The position numbers and the translations under genes are program-made. From a virus, in the IMG/VR virus record IMGVR_UViG_3300049215_000191, positions 1 through 23,188 of that record: a stretch of DNA of 23,188 bases; one strand, given 5' to 3'. This document shows, piece after piece, positions 15,471-22,922 of this stretch. The notes beneath the pieces are model-generated. The model was not told where the DNA came from, did not search any database, and saw only the letters and a program-made list of their open reading frames with translations. Numbering within the stretch: position 1 is the first letter of the stretch; each line of letters begins with the position of its first letter.

Positions 15471-17327
15471 ATGTCTAGTGGTAAATTTTTACAAAAACAA
15501 GGATTGCCTCCTATCATATCAAATAATACGTATAAAAACGTTTCACAATATCGTAAACAAGAATTAGCAAAAGACGTGGAGCAAGGATTATACAGGGACG
15601 GATCTGGTGATTCTAAAAAAAGTGGATTAGGTCCCGCTTCATATGTTTCTACGTTAAATGGTAATTTGAAAAAAAGTGCTCAGGTGTTGAGCAGTGGTCA
15701 GGCATCAGGAGCTAATTGGCGTGGCGGTAGTGGAGAAGTGACAAGACAAGCACCTGCTGTATATAGCCCGCTGTGGTTGAATTCAAATCTAAATCTTCCA
15801 CGCGATCGTGCCACAATCAATAGTTGGCTACGATCTTTCTACGCCCTCGCACCATTCGTTCAAAATGCTATAAATCTACATTCCACATATCCAATATCAA
15901 AACTAACTATTCGTTGTCCAAATCGCAAAGTTGAAAACTTTTTTAATACAATGATAGAAAATATTGATTTATTGAATATATGTATCCAAGTTGCACAAGA
16001 ATATTGGTTATTAGGTGAGGCGTTCGTATATGGAGAATTAGATCAAACGAACGCAGTGTGGAGTAGATTGGTAATTCAAAATCCAGATTATATGGTGGTT
16101 AAAAAATCAGTTATTGCAAGTGAACCATTAATTATGATGCGTCCCGATGACAATCTTCGCCGATTAGTTTATTCTAATAAACCAGCAGATATTGAGCAAA
16201 GAAGTCAATTAAATGAAACTATAATAGAGCACGTTAAACGTGGCGAAAATATTCCATTAGAAAATCTATATATATCACATTTAGCAAGAAGAATAAGCCC
16301 ATATGAGGTTCGGGGAACAGGATTACCAGTAAGTTGTTTTCGTCAATTAATGCTTTTTGATCAGCTTCGTGAAGCAAAGTTTGCTCAAGCACAGAATATG
16401 ATTAATCCATTAACATTAATCAAAGTTGGATCAGCCGACTATAAGCCACAACCAGCGGATCTTGACATATGGAGAAACGCTTTCGCAGAAGCTCAATATG
16501 ATCAGGACTTCAAAATATTTACACATGAAGCCGTGACGGTAGAACGCGTTGGATATAATTCAGCAGTCATAGATATATCGGGAGATATAACACAATTACT
16601 AAAAGAGATATTTATGGGATTAATGGTTCCACAAGTATTAATGGATGGGGGCGGAGATATAACATATTCTAACGGCGGGGTATCATTGGATGTTCTTCGT
16701 CAAAGATACATGGCATTCCGTAATATGATGAGCAGTTGGTTAAAAAATAAAATATTCGCTCCAATATCAAAACTGAATGAATTTTATGAATATGAAGATG
16801 GTGAGAAGAAACTGATTACTCCAACGGTAGAGTGGAGCCACATGAGTATATTCGACACTATGGATTATGTTCAACAGTTAGTTGCGCTATCAACTGGTGA
16901 TCAAAAACGAGTATCTCAACAAACATTATATCGTTCATTAGGATTAGAGTATGATGAAGAACGTCGTAAAATGAAGAAAGAGGATATTCAAGAAGCCGTT
17001 AGAAAGAAAGAGCTTGCTTCATTGGATGCAATGGCATTGAATGAATTGAGAGCAATGGATGAGGAATCTGAGATTCCAGAGGTAGCGCCAGTTGCATTGC
17101 CAGGAATGGCAAGCCCATACACAGACCAGGGTGGTCAGCAACCAGGAGGCGAGGCTGGCGGCGCAGGATCAGGTTTGCCTCCCCTACCGGGTCTAGGCGG
17201 CCCATCAGGTGGTGGGGGCGGATTAACACCTCCTCCAACAGAAGGTTTACCACCACCGGCCCCATCTGGAGGCGCTACCCCTCCTCCTGGAGGAGGGTCA
17301 ACTCCACCACCGAGTCCACCAAAATAG
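15471..17327 (+). CDS. Portal protein
   Basis: A 618-residue protein directly after TerL, at the size and position of phage portals, the dodecameric ring through which DNA enters the head. A polar N-terminus (1-100) leads to the portal core: WLRSFYALAPFVQNAINLHSTY-like wing start (about 120-140), AQEYWLLGEAFVYGE (about 182-196), the long helical and clip region, LLKEIFMGLMVPQVLMDGGG (about 376-395) and a stem ending near 530. The last 72 residues (547-618) are almost only Gly, Pro, Ser and Thr and are probably disordered; this makes a local G+C-rich patch at 17109-17324. AAGGA upstream supports the start. The gap before it contains TATAGCATAT (15448-15457). Confidence 0.88.
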   Translation: MSSGKFLQKQGLPPIISNNTYKNVSQYRKQELAKDVEQGLYRDGSGDSKKSGLGPASYVSTLNGNLKKSAQVLSSGQASGANWRGGSGEVTRQAPAVYSPLWLNSNLNLPRDRATINSWLRSFYALAPFVQNAINLHSTYPISKLTIRCPNRKVENFFNTMIENIDLLNICIQVAQEYWLLGEAFVYGELDQTNAVWSRLVIQNPDYMVVKKSVIASEPLIMMRPDDNLRRLVYSNKPADIEQRSQLNETIIEHVKRGENIPLENLYISHLARRISPYEVRGTGLPVSCFRQLMLFDQLREAKFAQAQNMINPLTLIKVGSADYKPQPADLDIWRNAFAEAQYDQDFKIFTHEAVTVERVGYNSAVIDISGDITQLLKEIFMGLMVPQVLMDGGGDITYSNGGVSLDVLRQRYMAFRNMMSSWLKNKIFAPISKLNEFYEYEDGEKKLITPTVEWSHMSIFDTMDYVQQLVALSTGDQKRVSQQTLYRSLGLEYDEERRKMKKEDIQEAVRKKELASLDAMALNELRAMDEESEIPEVAPVALPGMASPYTDQGGQQPGGEAGGAGSGLPPLPGLGGPSGGGGGLTPPPTEGLPPPAPSGGATPPPGGGSTPPPSPPK

Positions 17328-17379
17328 CATCATCCCCTAATAATCTCATATATTATTGAACTATATCTAGGAGATATAA

Positions 17380-19083
17380 ATGGATAAGAATGCACAAGAA
17401 CGTGGGCTATTAAATAAACTTCGCGAACATGCTAATATAACAAGTAAATTGTTAGAAGGTATAAATCCTAAGTTTAAAAAAATGATGGATGATCTTCGAA
17501 AGACTGACGGTAAGATTCGTGGATACGCTGAACAGTCAAAAGATCTAATTAAATCAGCAAAATCATTAGTGAATCGAAGAGACTATCTTTCTGCTGCTTC
17601 GACCATGTCTGCGTTCCATGAGAAGTGTAGATATATTGCTGCTGAATTAGATAAGTTCATAAAAAATGTAGATATGGATAGTTACGAAGTTTTGTTGGGT
17701 CAATTCGATGATGAGCAGAAAGAACGTATTTTTGGTTATGACCCCAATAAAGAACTGAATCTAAATGAGGTATCATTTGTAAATGATATGGAAGTAATAG
17801 CATCATTACAAAAACAAGCCGGTCTTTCTGATTGGTGGCATAATTTAACTAATGAGCGTGCAACGGCTATGCGTCAATTAGAAAAACGATTTTCAATATC
17901 TTTTCTAAAAGATTTAAAAAACAACTCAATAAACATTTTTAATGATAGTCAAAGATTTTTACAATTTTTACTAACAACATTTAAAAAATTAGCAACTGCC
18001 TTAGCAAGGGGTAAGCCCAGCATATACATAAGTATTGCAAAAAGTTTCATATCAAAGTTTGATCAATATCATAAATCATTCATTAATTTTTACGAAAAAA
18101 ATATGAAACCACTAAAACAACAACACGAAAAGATGGTTGCTGAAAAGAAACAAGCAGAAGAGCAGGCAAAAACTCAACAGGAACAACTGGCTCAAGAATC
18201 AGCATTAAAGTTTCAACAAGAAAATGCTGGTCAACAAAAACCATTCTCGCCTCCAGCAGGTAATAAAACCAATATGCCATTTGATCTTAATAAAGTTCCT
18301 ATAAGTAGTAAACAAAATACATTAAATAAACTTGATGAATTAAATGATCCAAAGGATCAAGAAGAAGATAAAAAACTTCCATTAATTCAATCAAAACAAT
18401 TTATATCTAAAATAGAAAAAGTAGCATCGACCAATAATGCAAAATCATTGATGCTTGCCATTTTGAAACATTCAGCAGAATTAGAAAACACAAACCCGGA
18501 AGCAAGCCTAAAACTCCTTGCAATTGCCGAGGGGATAAGTGATGATATGAATAATGCTGGGCTTTTCGATGTCTTCAAAAATAAAAAGGAAGAAAAGAAG
18601 CCAGAACAAAAGGAGGAAAATAAACCAGCCCCCTTTAGTCTAACGCCCCCAGAACCCAGAAAGAAACCGTTAGAACACGGTATTCCTGAGGGGCGCATCA
18701 ATAAAAAATATACTGACTTCCCGGTTCTAAGTGCCATACCCGCCGATCAAATTAGGATTACACCAAATACATCGCAACACATAGTAAATATATTTATTAA
18801 AAAACTATATGATATTGGAATAAATGCTGAAAATATAACTGATCAAAATATAATTACAGAACTAAAAAATGCAATTCCTCGTGGAATAATACTAACGAGT
18901 CATAAGGCAGAAGATAATCATAATCCGTTAGATAGACAATTAGAGATATATTCTTATATGAGTTTAAAAAATATAGAGCCATCACTTAATAAAATCGCTA
19001 AACTAAAAATACATTGTAGACTATCAGTATCAAATGGAAGTCTAACAATTAGAACAATAGATAAAAACTTCAGCATAGAATAA
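17380..19083 (+). CDS. Coiled-coil protein of unknown function, probable virion protein
   Basis: A 567-residue protein with one of the best ribosome binding sites in the window (AGGAG at 17369-17373, six bases before the ATG). It is helical and Lys/Glu-rich: an N-terminal bundle (1-110), a second bundle after QKQAGLSDWWHNL (about 145-235), a long coiled coil rich in Gln, Glu and Lys (about 239-290), a Pro-containing linker, a short helical unit with FISKIEKVASTNNAKSLML (about 343-390), a charged Lys/Pro linker, and a mixed alpha/beta end (about 455-567). No catalytic motif is visible. It ends one base before the lysin gene. It may be an ejected, internal head or tail protein; the family is not recognised. 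Confidence 0.72.
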   Translation: MDKNAQERGLLNKLREHANITSKLLEGINPKFKKMMDDLRKTDGKIRGYAEQSKDLIKSAKSLVNRRDYLSAASTMSAFHEKCRYIAAELDKFIKNVDMDSYEVLLGQFDDEQKERIFGYDPNKELNLNEVSFVNDMEVIASLQKQAGLSDWWHNLTNERATAMRQLEKRFSISFLKDLKNNSINIFNDSQRFLQFLLTTFKKLATALARGKPSIYISIAKSFISKFDQYHKSFINFYEKNMKPLKQQHEKMVAEKKQAEEQAKTQQEQLAQESALKFQQENAGQQKPFSPPAGNKTNMPFDLNKVPISSKQNTLNKLDELNDPKDQEEDKKLPLIQSKQFISKIEKVASTNNAKSLMLAILKHSAELENTNPEASLKLLAIAEGISDDMNNAGLFDVFKNKKEEKKPEQKEENKPAPFSLTPPEPRKKPLEHGIPEGRINKKYTDFPVLSAIPADQIRITPNTSQHIVNIFIKKLYDIGINAENITDQNIITELKNAIPRGIILTSHKAEDNHNPLDRQLEIYSYMSLKNIEPSLNKIAKLKIHCRLSVSNGSLTIRTIDKNFSIE

Positions 19084-19084
19084 T

Positions 19085-20170
19085 ATGATATCATCATCTT
19101 TTTCAACCAAATTAAATGACATTAGCCAAGAACTTAGTATGAATCCACGCGATCTTTTGTTGGTTATGTATTTGGAAAGTGGAGCAAACCCAAATGCCGT
19201 TAATAAATCAATCAGAGATCCGGAATATCAGGCAAGAGGGTTAATTCAATTTATGCCAAAAACATTACAAGGAATGGGGATGTCAAAACAGGACTCATTG
19301 ACATTCGAACAAAGACCAGCAGAAGATCAACTGGACTTCGTAAAAAAATATGTTCAATCACATAGAGGGTTGATTGGCGGGAAACCATTTACTTCGGCAA
19401 CACAGTATTATGTTGCTAATGTTTGGCCAATAGCATTGAAAAAATGGAATGGAGATGACCCAGTGAAAAACTCTAATGTTGTCGTACTTGATAGTAATAA
19501 TCCAAAAGAAGCAGGGGCATACAAGGCCAATCCAATATTAGATTATAATAAGGATGGTAAAATAACAGTTGGAGATTTAACGAATACACTAATGAGTATG
19601 GAAAAATCATCAGGGTTCCAAAAAATGCTTTCACAATTTAATAGAGTAGCTGGTAACGGAGAAGTATCAGAAAAAGCAAAGGGTGTGTCACAACCACAGG
19701 AATCAACACAAATGTTAGCAGAAAAAAATATACCACCACCATTGATGAATGAAATAAATAGTTTTCTTGATAGTTTTGCTGGAAAACAAGACTCAGATAT
19801 AATTAAATCTAGTTCATATTTAATATCAATCAATTCAGATAATGATTTTACTTCTAAATTAGAATATGCAAGAATACTATCACTAGCATTAAAAGAAGAA
19901 TTAAATATACAATCTGATATATTTACAAATAATACAGATGTGCAAATACAGTGTGCTATCGACACTGATAGTAAAAAAGGCGAGTTAGTATTGAAAGAGT
20001 TATGCTCAGCAATATCAGATGTGTTTTCAGATGCAACTAAAAAAATAGGTAGTATAAAAATAGATACTAAGATTCTATTAAATAATAAATCTAAGTATCA
20101 AAAATTAGATATAAAATTAGCAGAAACAAATTATAGAAAGTTTCATCTTAAATTCGCGATAGGAAAATAA
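19085..20170 (+). CDS. Lytic transglycosylase-like lysin with EF-hand-like loop
   Basis: The first 125 residues match the lysozyme-like fold of soluble lytic transglycosylases. The catalytic Glu is Glu31 in VMYLESGANPNAVN, followed by ARGLIQFMPKT (50-60) and TSATQYYVANVWP (103-115). It would cleave peptidoglycan glycan strands. Residues 153-164 read D-Y-N-K-D-G-K-I-T-V-G-D, a calcium-binding EF-hand or dockerin-type loop, right after the catalytic domain. The remaining 190 residues are helical then beta-like and of unknown role, possibly virion attachment. No signal peptide is visible, and placement among structural genes suggests a virion-associated enzyme acting at DNA entry, not the lysis endolysin. 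Confidence 0.82.
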   Translation: MISSSFSTKLNDISQELSMNPRDLLLVMYLESGANPNAVNKSIRDPEYQARGLIQFMPKTLQGMGMSKQDSLTFEQRPAEDQLDFVKKYVQSHRGLIGGKPFTSATQYYVANVWPIALKKWNGDDPVKNSNVVVLDSNNPKEAGAYKANPILDYNKDGKITVGDLTNTLMSMEKSSGFQKMLSQFNRVAGNGEVSEKAKGVSQPQESTQMLAEKNIPPPLMNEINSFLDSFAGKQDSDIIKSSSYLISINSDNDFTSKLEYARILSLALKEELNIQSDIFTNNTDVQIQCAIDTDSKKGELVLKELCSAISDVFSDATKKIGSIKIDTKILLNNKSKYQKLDIKLAETNYRKFHLKFAIGK

Positions 20171-20571
20171 TGGATAAGACACAACCAGATAATCCATATG
20201 ATGCTTACAATTCAGCCAATGGCAGTGAGTTGCGTAAATTTTCTGATGAATTATTAACAAAATTTAAGGGCAAAGTTCTTGAAGTATATATTGGCGATCA
20301 AAGCGAAACTATTAATTATGATGATTATTCGGTTCCAAAAAATTGTAGTATATTCGGTAAGCTGATCGATGTATTAGATCGTTTTGTTATTTTTGATTGT
20401 TATTACATTGATCCAAAAACAAAAATATTAAAAACTGATAACTCAGTATACATAAATCTTTTTCAGATTCGTGCTATGACGGAAGTAAACGGAAAGGGTT
20501 CCCTTGGTGATATTTTTCTAAGCGTAGATGCATCAAAAGCGGTGAGAAAACTAATTTTGGCAGGTAAATAA
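20170..20571 (+). CDS. Small beta-rich protein, possible Sm-like barrel
   Basis: A 133-residue protein starting in a TAATG overlap with the lysin and ending in another with the next gene. After a helical N-terminus, residues 32-106 alternate in a way that resembles the Sm/LSm barrel: GKVLEVYIG as a first strand, SIFGKLIDVLDRFVIFDCYYI as a bent second and third strand, and DNSVYINLFQIRAMTEV resembling the closing Sm2 motif seen in Hfq (VYI...I...). This is a pattern-based guess and no named family is recognised. If right it would form rings and might bind RNA or act as a small virion adaptor. Confidence 0.6.
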   Translation: MDKTQPDNPYDAYNSANGSELRKFSDELLTKFKGKVLEVYIGDQSETINYDDYSVPKNCSIFGKLIDVLDRFVIFDCYYIDPKTKILKTDNSVYINLFQIRAMTEVNGKGSLGDIFLSVDASKAVRKLILAGK

Positions 20572-21269
20572 TGTCAAACAATAATATATCAAAAATAATT
20601 ATATATGCACAAGAGTTTGAGGGCTTTTGTAATGATGCATTAATTAAAACTGCCTACATTAAAAAACGAGATGGTAAGTGGGTCATACTATCTGAAAAAG
20701 GTAAAGTATTAGGAGCTTATGATACAAAACAAGAGGCGGTCGTTAGATTGAGGGCTATTGAGTACTTCAAGAACCATAAAAAAAAGAAAGCTTCAAAAGA
20801 AGACAGTTATTCAAGTATTATGAGAGATCTGCGAAAGTCTTCGGATGAAGATACAGTAAAATGTTTTCAAGAAGAATTTAAAAAAGCGTTTGACCAAGCG
20901 GTTATAGATGGTGATGAAGAACCAGAAAAAATTGCATTAGAAAAAGCAAAAGAGAATATAAGAGGTGAGGACGAATTGATGGATAAGGTCGCCTCAGCAA
21001 TTAATCTTGGTGATGCTGAAACAGCTGGAAAATATTTAGCGAATTTAATTCGATTTTTGACGAAAAGAATATCGCCAGAGAGACGGCCTCAGGCATTAAA
21101 TAGTTTAAAACGAAAGATATATTATATTAATGAATATCAAGTCGCTGGGAAAAAGACACCCCCAAGCTCATCTATGGGACAATCAATTACATTGTTAAAA
21201 ACAATATTATTAGAACACGAACCACAATATATTAGAGGTGTTTTAAATTCAATAGTAAAGTATCTATAA
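20571..21269 (+). CDS. Unknown protein with DUF2188-like N-terminal module
   Basis: Residues 28-68 (YIKKRDGKWVILSEKGKVLGAYDTKQEAVVRLRAIEYFK) look like a short phage beta-beta-beta-alpha unit, similar to DUF2188-type domains, that ends in a helix. A Lys-rich linker and a helical acidic region (80-155) follow, then a helical C-terminus. No enzyme motif is seen. Both ends overlap neighbours as TAATG, tying its translation to the possible Sm-like protein and the phosphatase. A role as structural or assembly factor is likely from context, but not shown. Confidence 0.65.
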   Translation: MSNNNISKIIIYAQEFEGFCNDALIKTAYIKKRDGKWVILSEKGKVLGAYDTKQEAVVRLRAIEYFKNHKKKKASKEDSYSSIMRDLRKSSDEDTVKCFQEEFKKAFDQAVIDGDEEPEKIALEKAKENIRGEDELMDKVASAINLGDAETAGKYLANLIRFLTKRISPERRPQALNSLKRKIYYINEYQVAGKKTPPSSSMGQSITLLKTILLEHEPQYIRGVLNSIVKYL

Positions 21270-22033
21270 TGATTAATTTTCATAAAGTCAATAATCATTT
21301 ATATCGTGGTGGTAGTCTTACTCCACAAGATGTTATTCATTTAAAAGAAAAATATGGCATTGAAAAAATAGTTTCATTGGATGAAAACGCTGGAAAAAAA
21401 ATTGATAGAGCTACTAAATTACTTAGTATAAAACACATTATGCTACCAATAGACATTGGTAAGAGGTCATCATTAATAAAATTTTTGCGTCATAATATAA
21501 TAAAATTATTAGACGGTGAAAAAACTTACGTTCATTGTCAGTGGGGACGCGACCGAACAGGTCTTGCAATCGCACTGTATCGTTGCGAACACGACAATTG
21601 GTCCTGCGGTCGAGCATTAAAAGAAGCTAAGAAATATGGATTTGGCATTGGTGTTGATCCAAAAGTAGTTCATTTATATAAAAAACTAATAGCACAATCG
21701 TGCGGGTGCAAAGATAAGGATATGAACTCGGCATATGACATTGTATCCAATCAGCGTGAATATCCCAGTGATTATGCAGATTATTCGTTAGATGCTTGGC
21801 AACAAGGAAGTTGGAGCCCATACGAGGATTATCGCGTTCAAGAGTTTCCTTATGCCCCACAATACCCAGAATATGCTGAACAATATCAATCAAGAATAGA
21901 TCATGATCTGGATGATAGTGATGCATTAAATACCGAGAATATACAGGTTCCTCAGGTAGGACAATGGAACACAAGTACAGAAGGAATCATGGGAGCAGGC
22001 CCAAGTATGATTGGTTCCGGCACTATTATTTAG
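21269..22033 (+). CDS. Dual-specificity-type protein phosphatase with Tyr/Gln-rich tail
   Basis: Residues 1-135 match the cysteine-based phosphatase fold: VNNHLYRGGSLTPQD (7-21) at the start, Asp62 in MLPIDIGKRS as possible general acid, and the P-loop VHCQWGRDRTG (88-98) with Cys90 and Arg96 (H-C-x5-R-T). Such enzymes remove phosphate from Ser, Thr, Tyr or other substrates via a phospho-cysteine. The rest (about 145-254) is unrelated: CGCKD, then a Tyr/Gln/Pro/Asp-rich and probably disordered tail ending in Gly/Ser. It starts in a TAATG overlap with its neighbour. A phosphatase within a packaging/virion cluster is odd; the substrate is unknown. Confidence 0.85.
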   Translation: MINFHKVNNHLYRGGSLTPQDVIHLKEKYGIEKIVSLDENAGKKIDRATKLLSIKHIMLPIDIGKRSSLIKFLRHNIIKLLDGEKTYVHCQWGRDRTGLAIALYRCEHDNWSCGRALKEAKKYGFGIGVDPKVVHLYKKLIAQSCGCKDKDMNSAYDIVSNQREYPSDYADYSLDAWQQGSWSPYEDYRVQEFPYAPQYPEYAEQYQSRIDHDLDDSDALNTENIQVPQVGQWNTSTEGIMGAGPSMIGSGTII

Positions 22034-22043
22034 GTATAAAATC

Positions 22044-22664
22044 ATGGTAAATAAGCGTAAAATATATGCCGTCAATATGACATATGACGTCCCAGATGCC
22101 GAAAAAGACATGGCTACAAAAATAGTTATGCATTTAGATCATCTCTTAAAGATGTTAAAAACATGCGAAGAACATCTCAATTTAATGTATACTCCATTTA
22201 AAGATAATCAAAACATATCTACAGAACAAATATTCGCTGCAAGAGCTGCATTAAGACGATATAGAGATAAAGCAGTAGATAACTTCAATGATTTTAAGAG
22301 ACAGGCGTTCAAGTGTTTCGTTCTTTTACAGCCATTTTCATTCGATTCTCAAATGGTAAAATTAAGTAAATCATTCGTTCTCGCAATATCTGATATAGAA
22401 AAACAAGTAAATAGATTCGTAGATTTATTTTCCAATTTAGAATCTAAAGATTTTGGAACAACGATAGTAAAATCAATAGATAATATAAAAAAAGAATTAG
22501 CACAAATTGAGCAAATTATTGAAGACAGAATGAAAGATCATATACAAAATAATATATTAGCAAGAAACTGGGTAGATACAGTGAGTGATGAACTACAAGA
22601 AAAAGTAGAGAAGAGAATACCGCTATCTATTCAATTAGTAGAGCAGAGAAATAAAAGAAAATAA
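22044..22664 (+). CDS. Helical protein of unknown function
   Basis: A protein of about 206 residues, helical throughout and with heptad-like spacing of hydrophobic residues near the end (SIDNIKKELAQIEQIIEDRM). The frame is open from 22011, but that start overlaps the phosphatase gene; the ATG at 22044 (MVNKRKIYAVNM) lies just after the phosphatase stop and is preceded by a weak AGGT, so it is preferred. No catalytic or metal-binding motif is seen and no family is recognised. It is the last intact phage gene before the IS. Confidence 0.68.
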   Translation: MVNKRKIYAVNMTYDVPDAEKDMATKIVMHLDHLLKMLKTCEEHLNLMYTPFKDNQNISTEQIFAARAALRRYRDKAVDNFNDFKRQAFKCFVLLQPFSFDSQMVKLSKSFVLAISDIEKQVNRFVDLFSNLESKDFGTTIVKSIDNIKKELAQIEQIIEDRMKDHIQNNILARNWVDTVSDELQEKVEKRIPLSIQLVEQRNKRK

Positions 22665-22815
22665 ATGATAATTAATAATATAATGGTAAACGCAAATTGC
22701 AATACTTGTGGTGGATTAATATCTGGGGTGATTAATAATTGTATTAATTCACAACCAATAAAACTATGTTGTTGTGATCCTTGGTATGGTTGTTCATCAT
22801 CTTATCACAAGGATA

Positions 22816-22851
22816 CCGTCGCCTTTAGGCGACGGAGGAATTGTGCTCCGT
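22816..22851 (+). other. Overlapping hairpins of the IS left end, right copy
   Basis: Stem 1 is perfect: CCGTCGCC (22816-22823) with GGCGACGG (22828-22835) around TTTA. Stem 2 pairs ACGGAG (22832-22837) with CTCCGT (22846-22851). The two share bases 22832-22835, so they cannot form together. Such subterminal hairpins are the TnpA recognition feature in this superfamily. Confidence 0.75.
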
Positions 22852-22883
22852 TAAAATTGTTTTCGTTTTCTTTCACTTTTTTC

Positions 22884-22911
22884 TTGACATCTGGTAATAA
22901 TGTGTTATATT
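22884..22911 (+). promoter_or_regulatory. tnpB promoter
   Basis: TTGACA (22884-22889), a perfect -35 box, is followed after 16 bases by TATATT (22906-22911). A start site about seven bases downstream would fall near 22918, leaving only four or five bases before the tnpB ATG. There is no Shine-Dalgarno, so the message would be nearly leaderless. Confidence 0.55.
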
Positions 22912-22922
22912 AGTATTCAGTT

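Larger units (their letters stand above)
22665..22913 (+). pseudogene. Cys-rich small gene truncated by the IS
   Basis: The open frame runs for 82 codons, but only the first 43 or so are phage sequence, because the IS inverted repeat begins at 22793. The phage part is Cys-rich (NCNTCGG, LCCCDPWYGC), suggesting metal binding or disulfides. From about codon 43 the frame reads through the hairpins and promoter of the IS left end, giving a meaningless Arg- then Phe-rich tail that stops at 22911-22913. An alternative start is the ATG at 22683. The original product cannot be identified from what remains. Confidence 0.6.
22793..22918. repeat. Inverted repeat, right copy
   Basis: Inverted partner of 1-126 with one mismatch (22835 against 84). 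It includes the element tip, both hairpins and the tnpB promoter. The match ends at 22793 on the phage side; on the other side it ends only because the window starts at position 1 of the left copy. Confidence 0.95.

Noticed and set aside
16999-17265. 88-residue minus-strand frame opposite the portal tail
   Set aside because: It is the shadow of the Gly/Pro-rich codons of the portal gene, has no ribosome binding site and resembles no protein.
4239-21269. Recurring hydrophobic-x-K-x-A motif in many virion-type proteins (for example MVKLAQ, LYKQAQ, LKKSAQ, LQKQAG), considered as a head-protease site
   Set aside because: A rough estimate from the high Lys, Ala and Leu/Ile content predicts a similar number by chance, and no protease gene is visible in the window.
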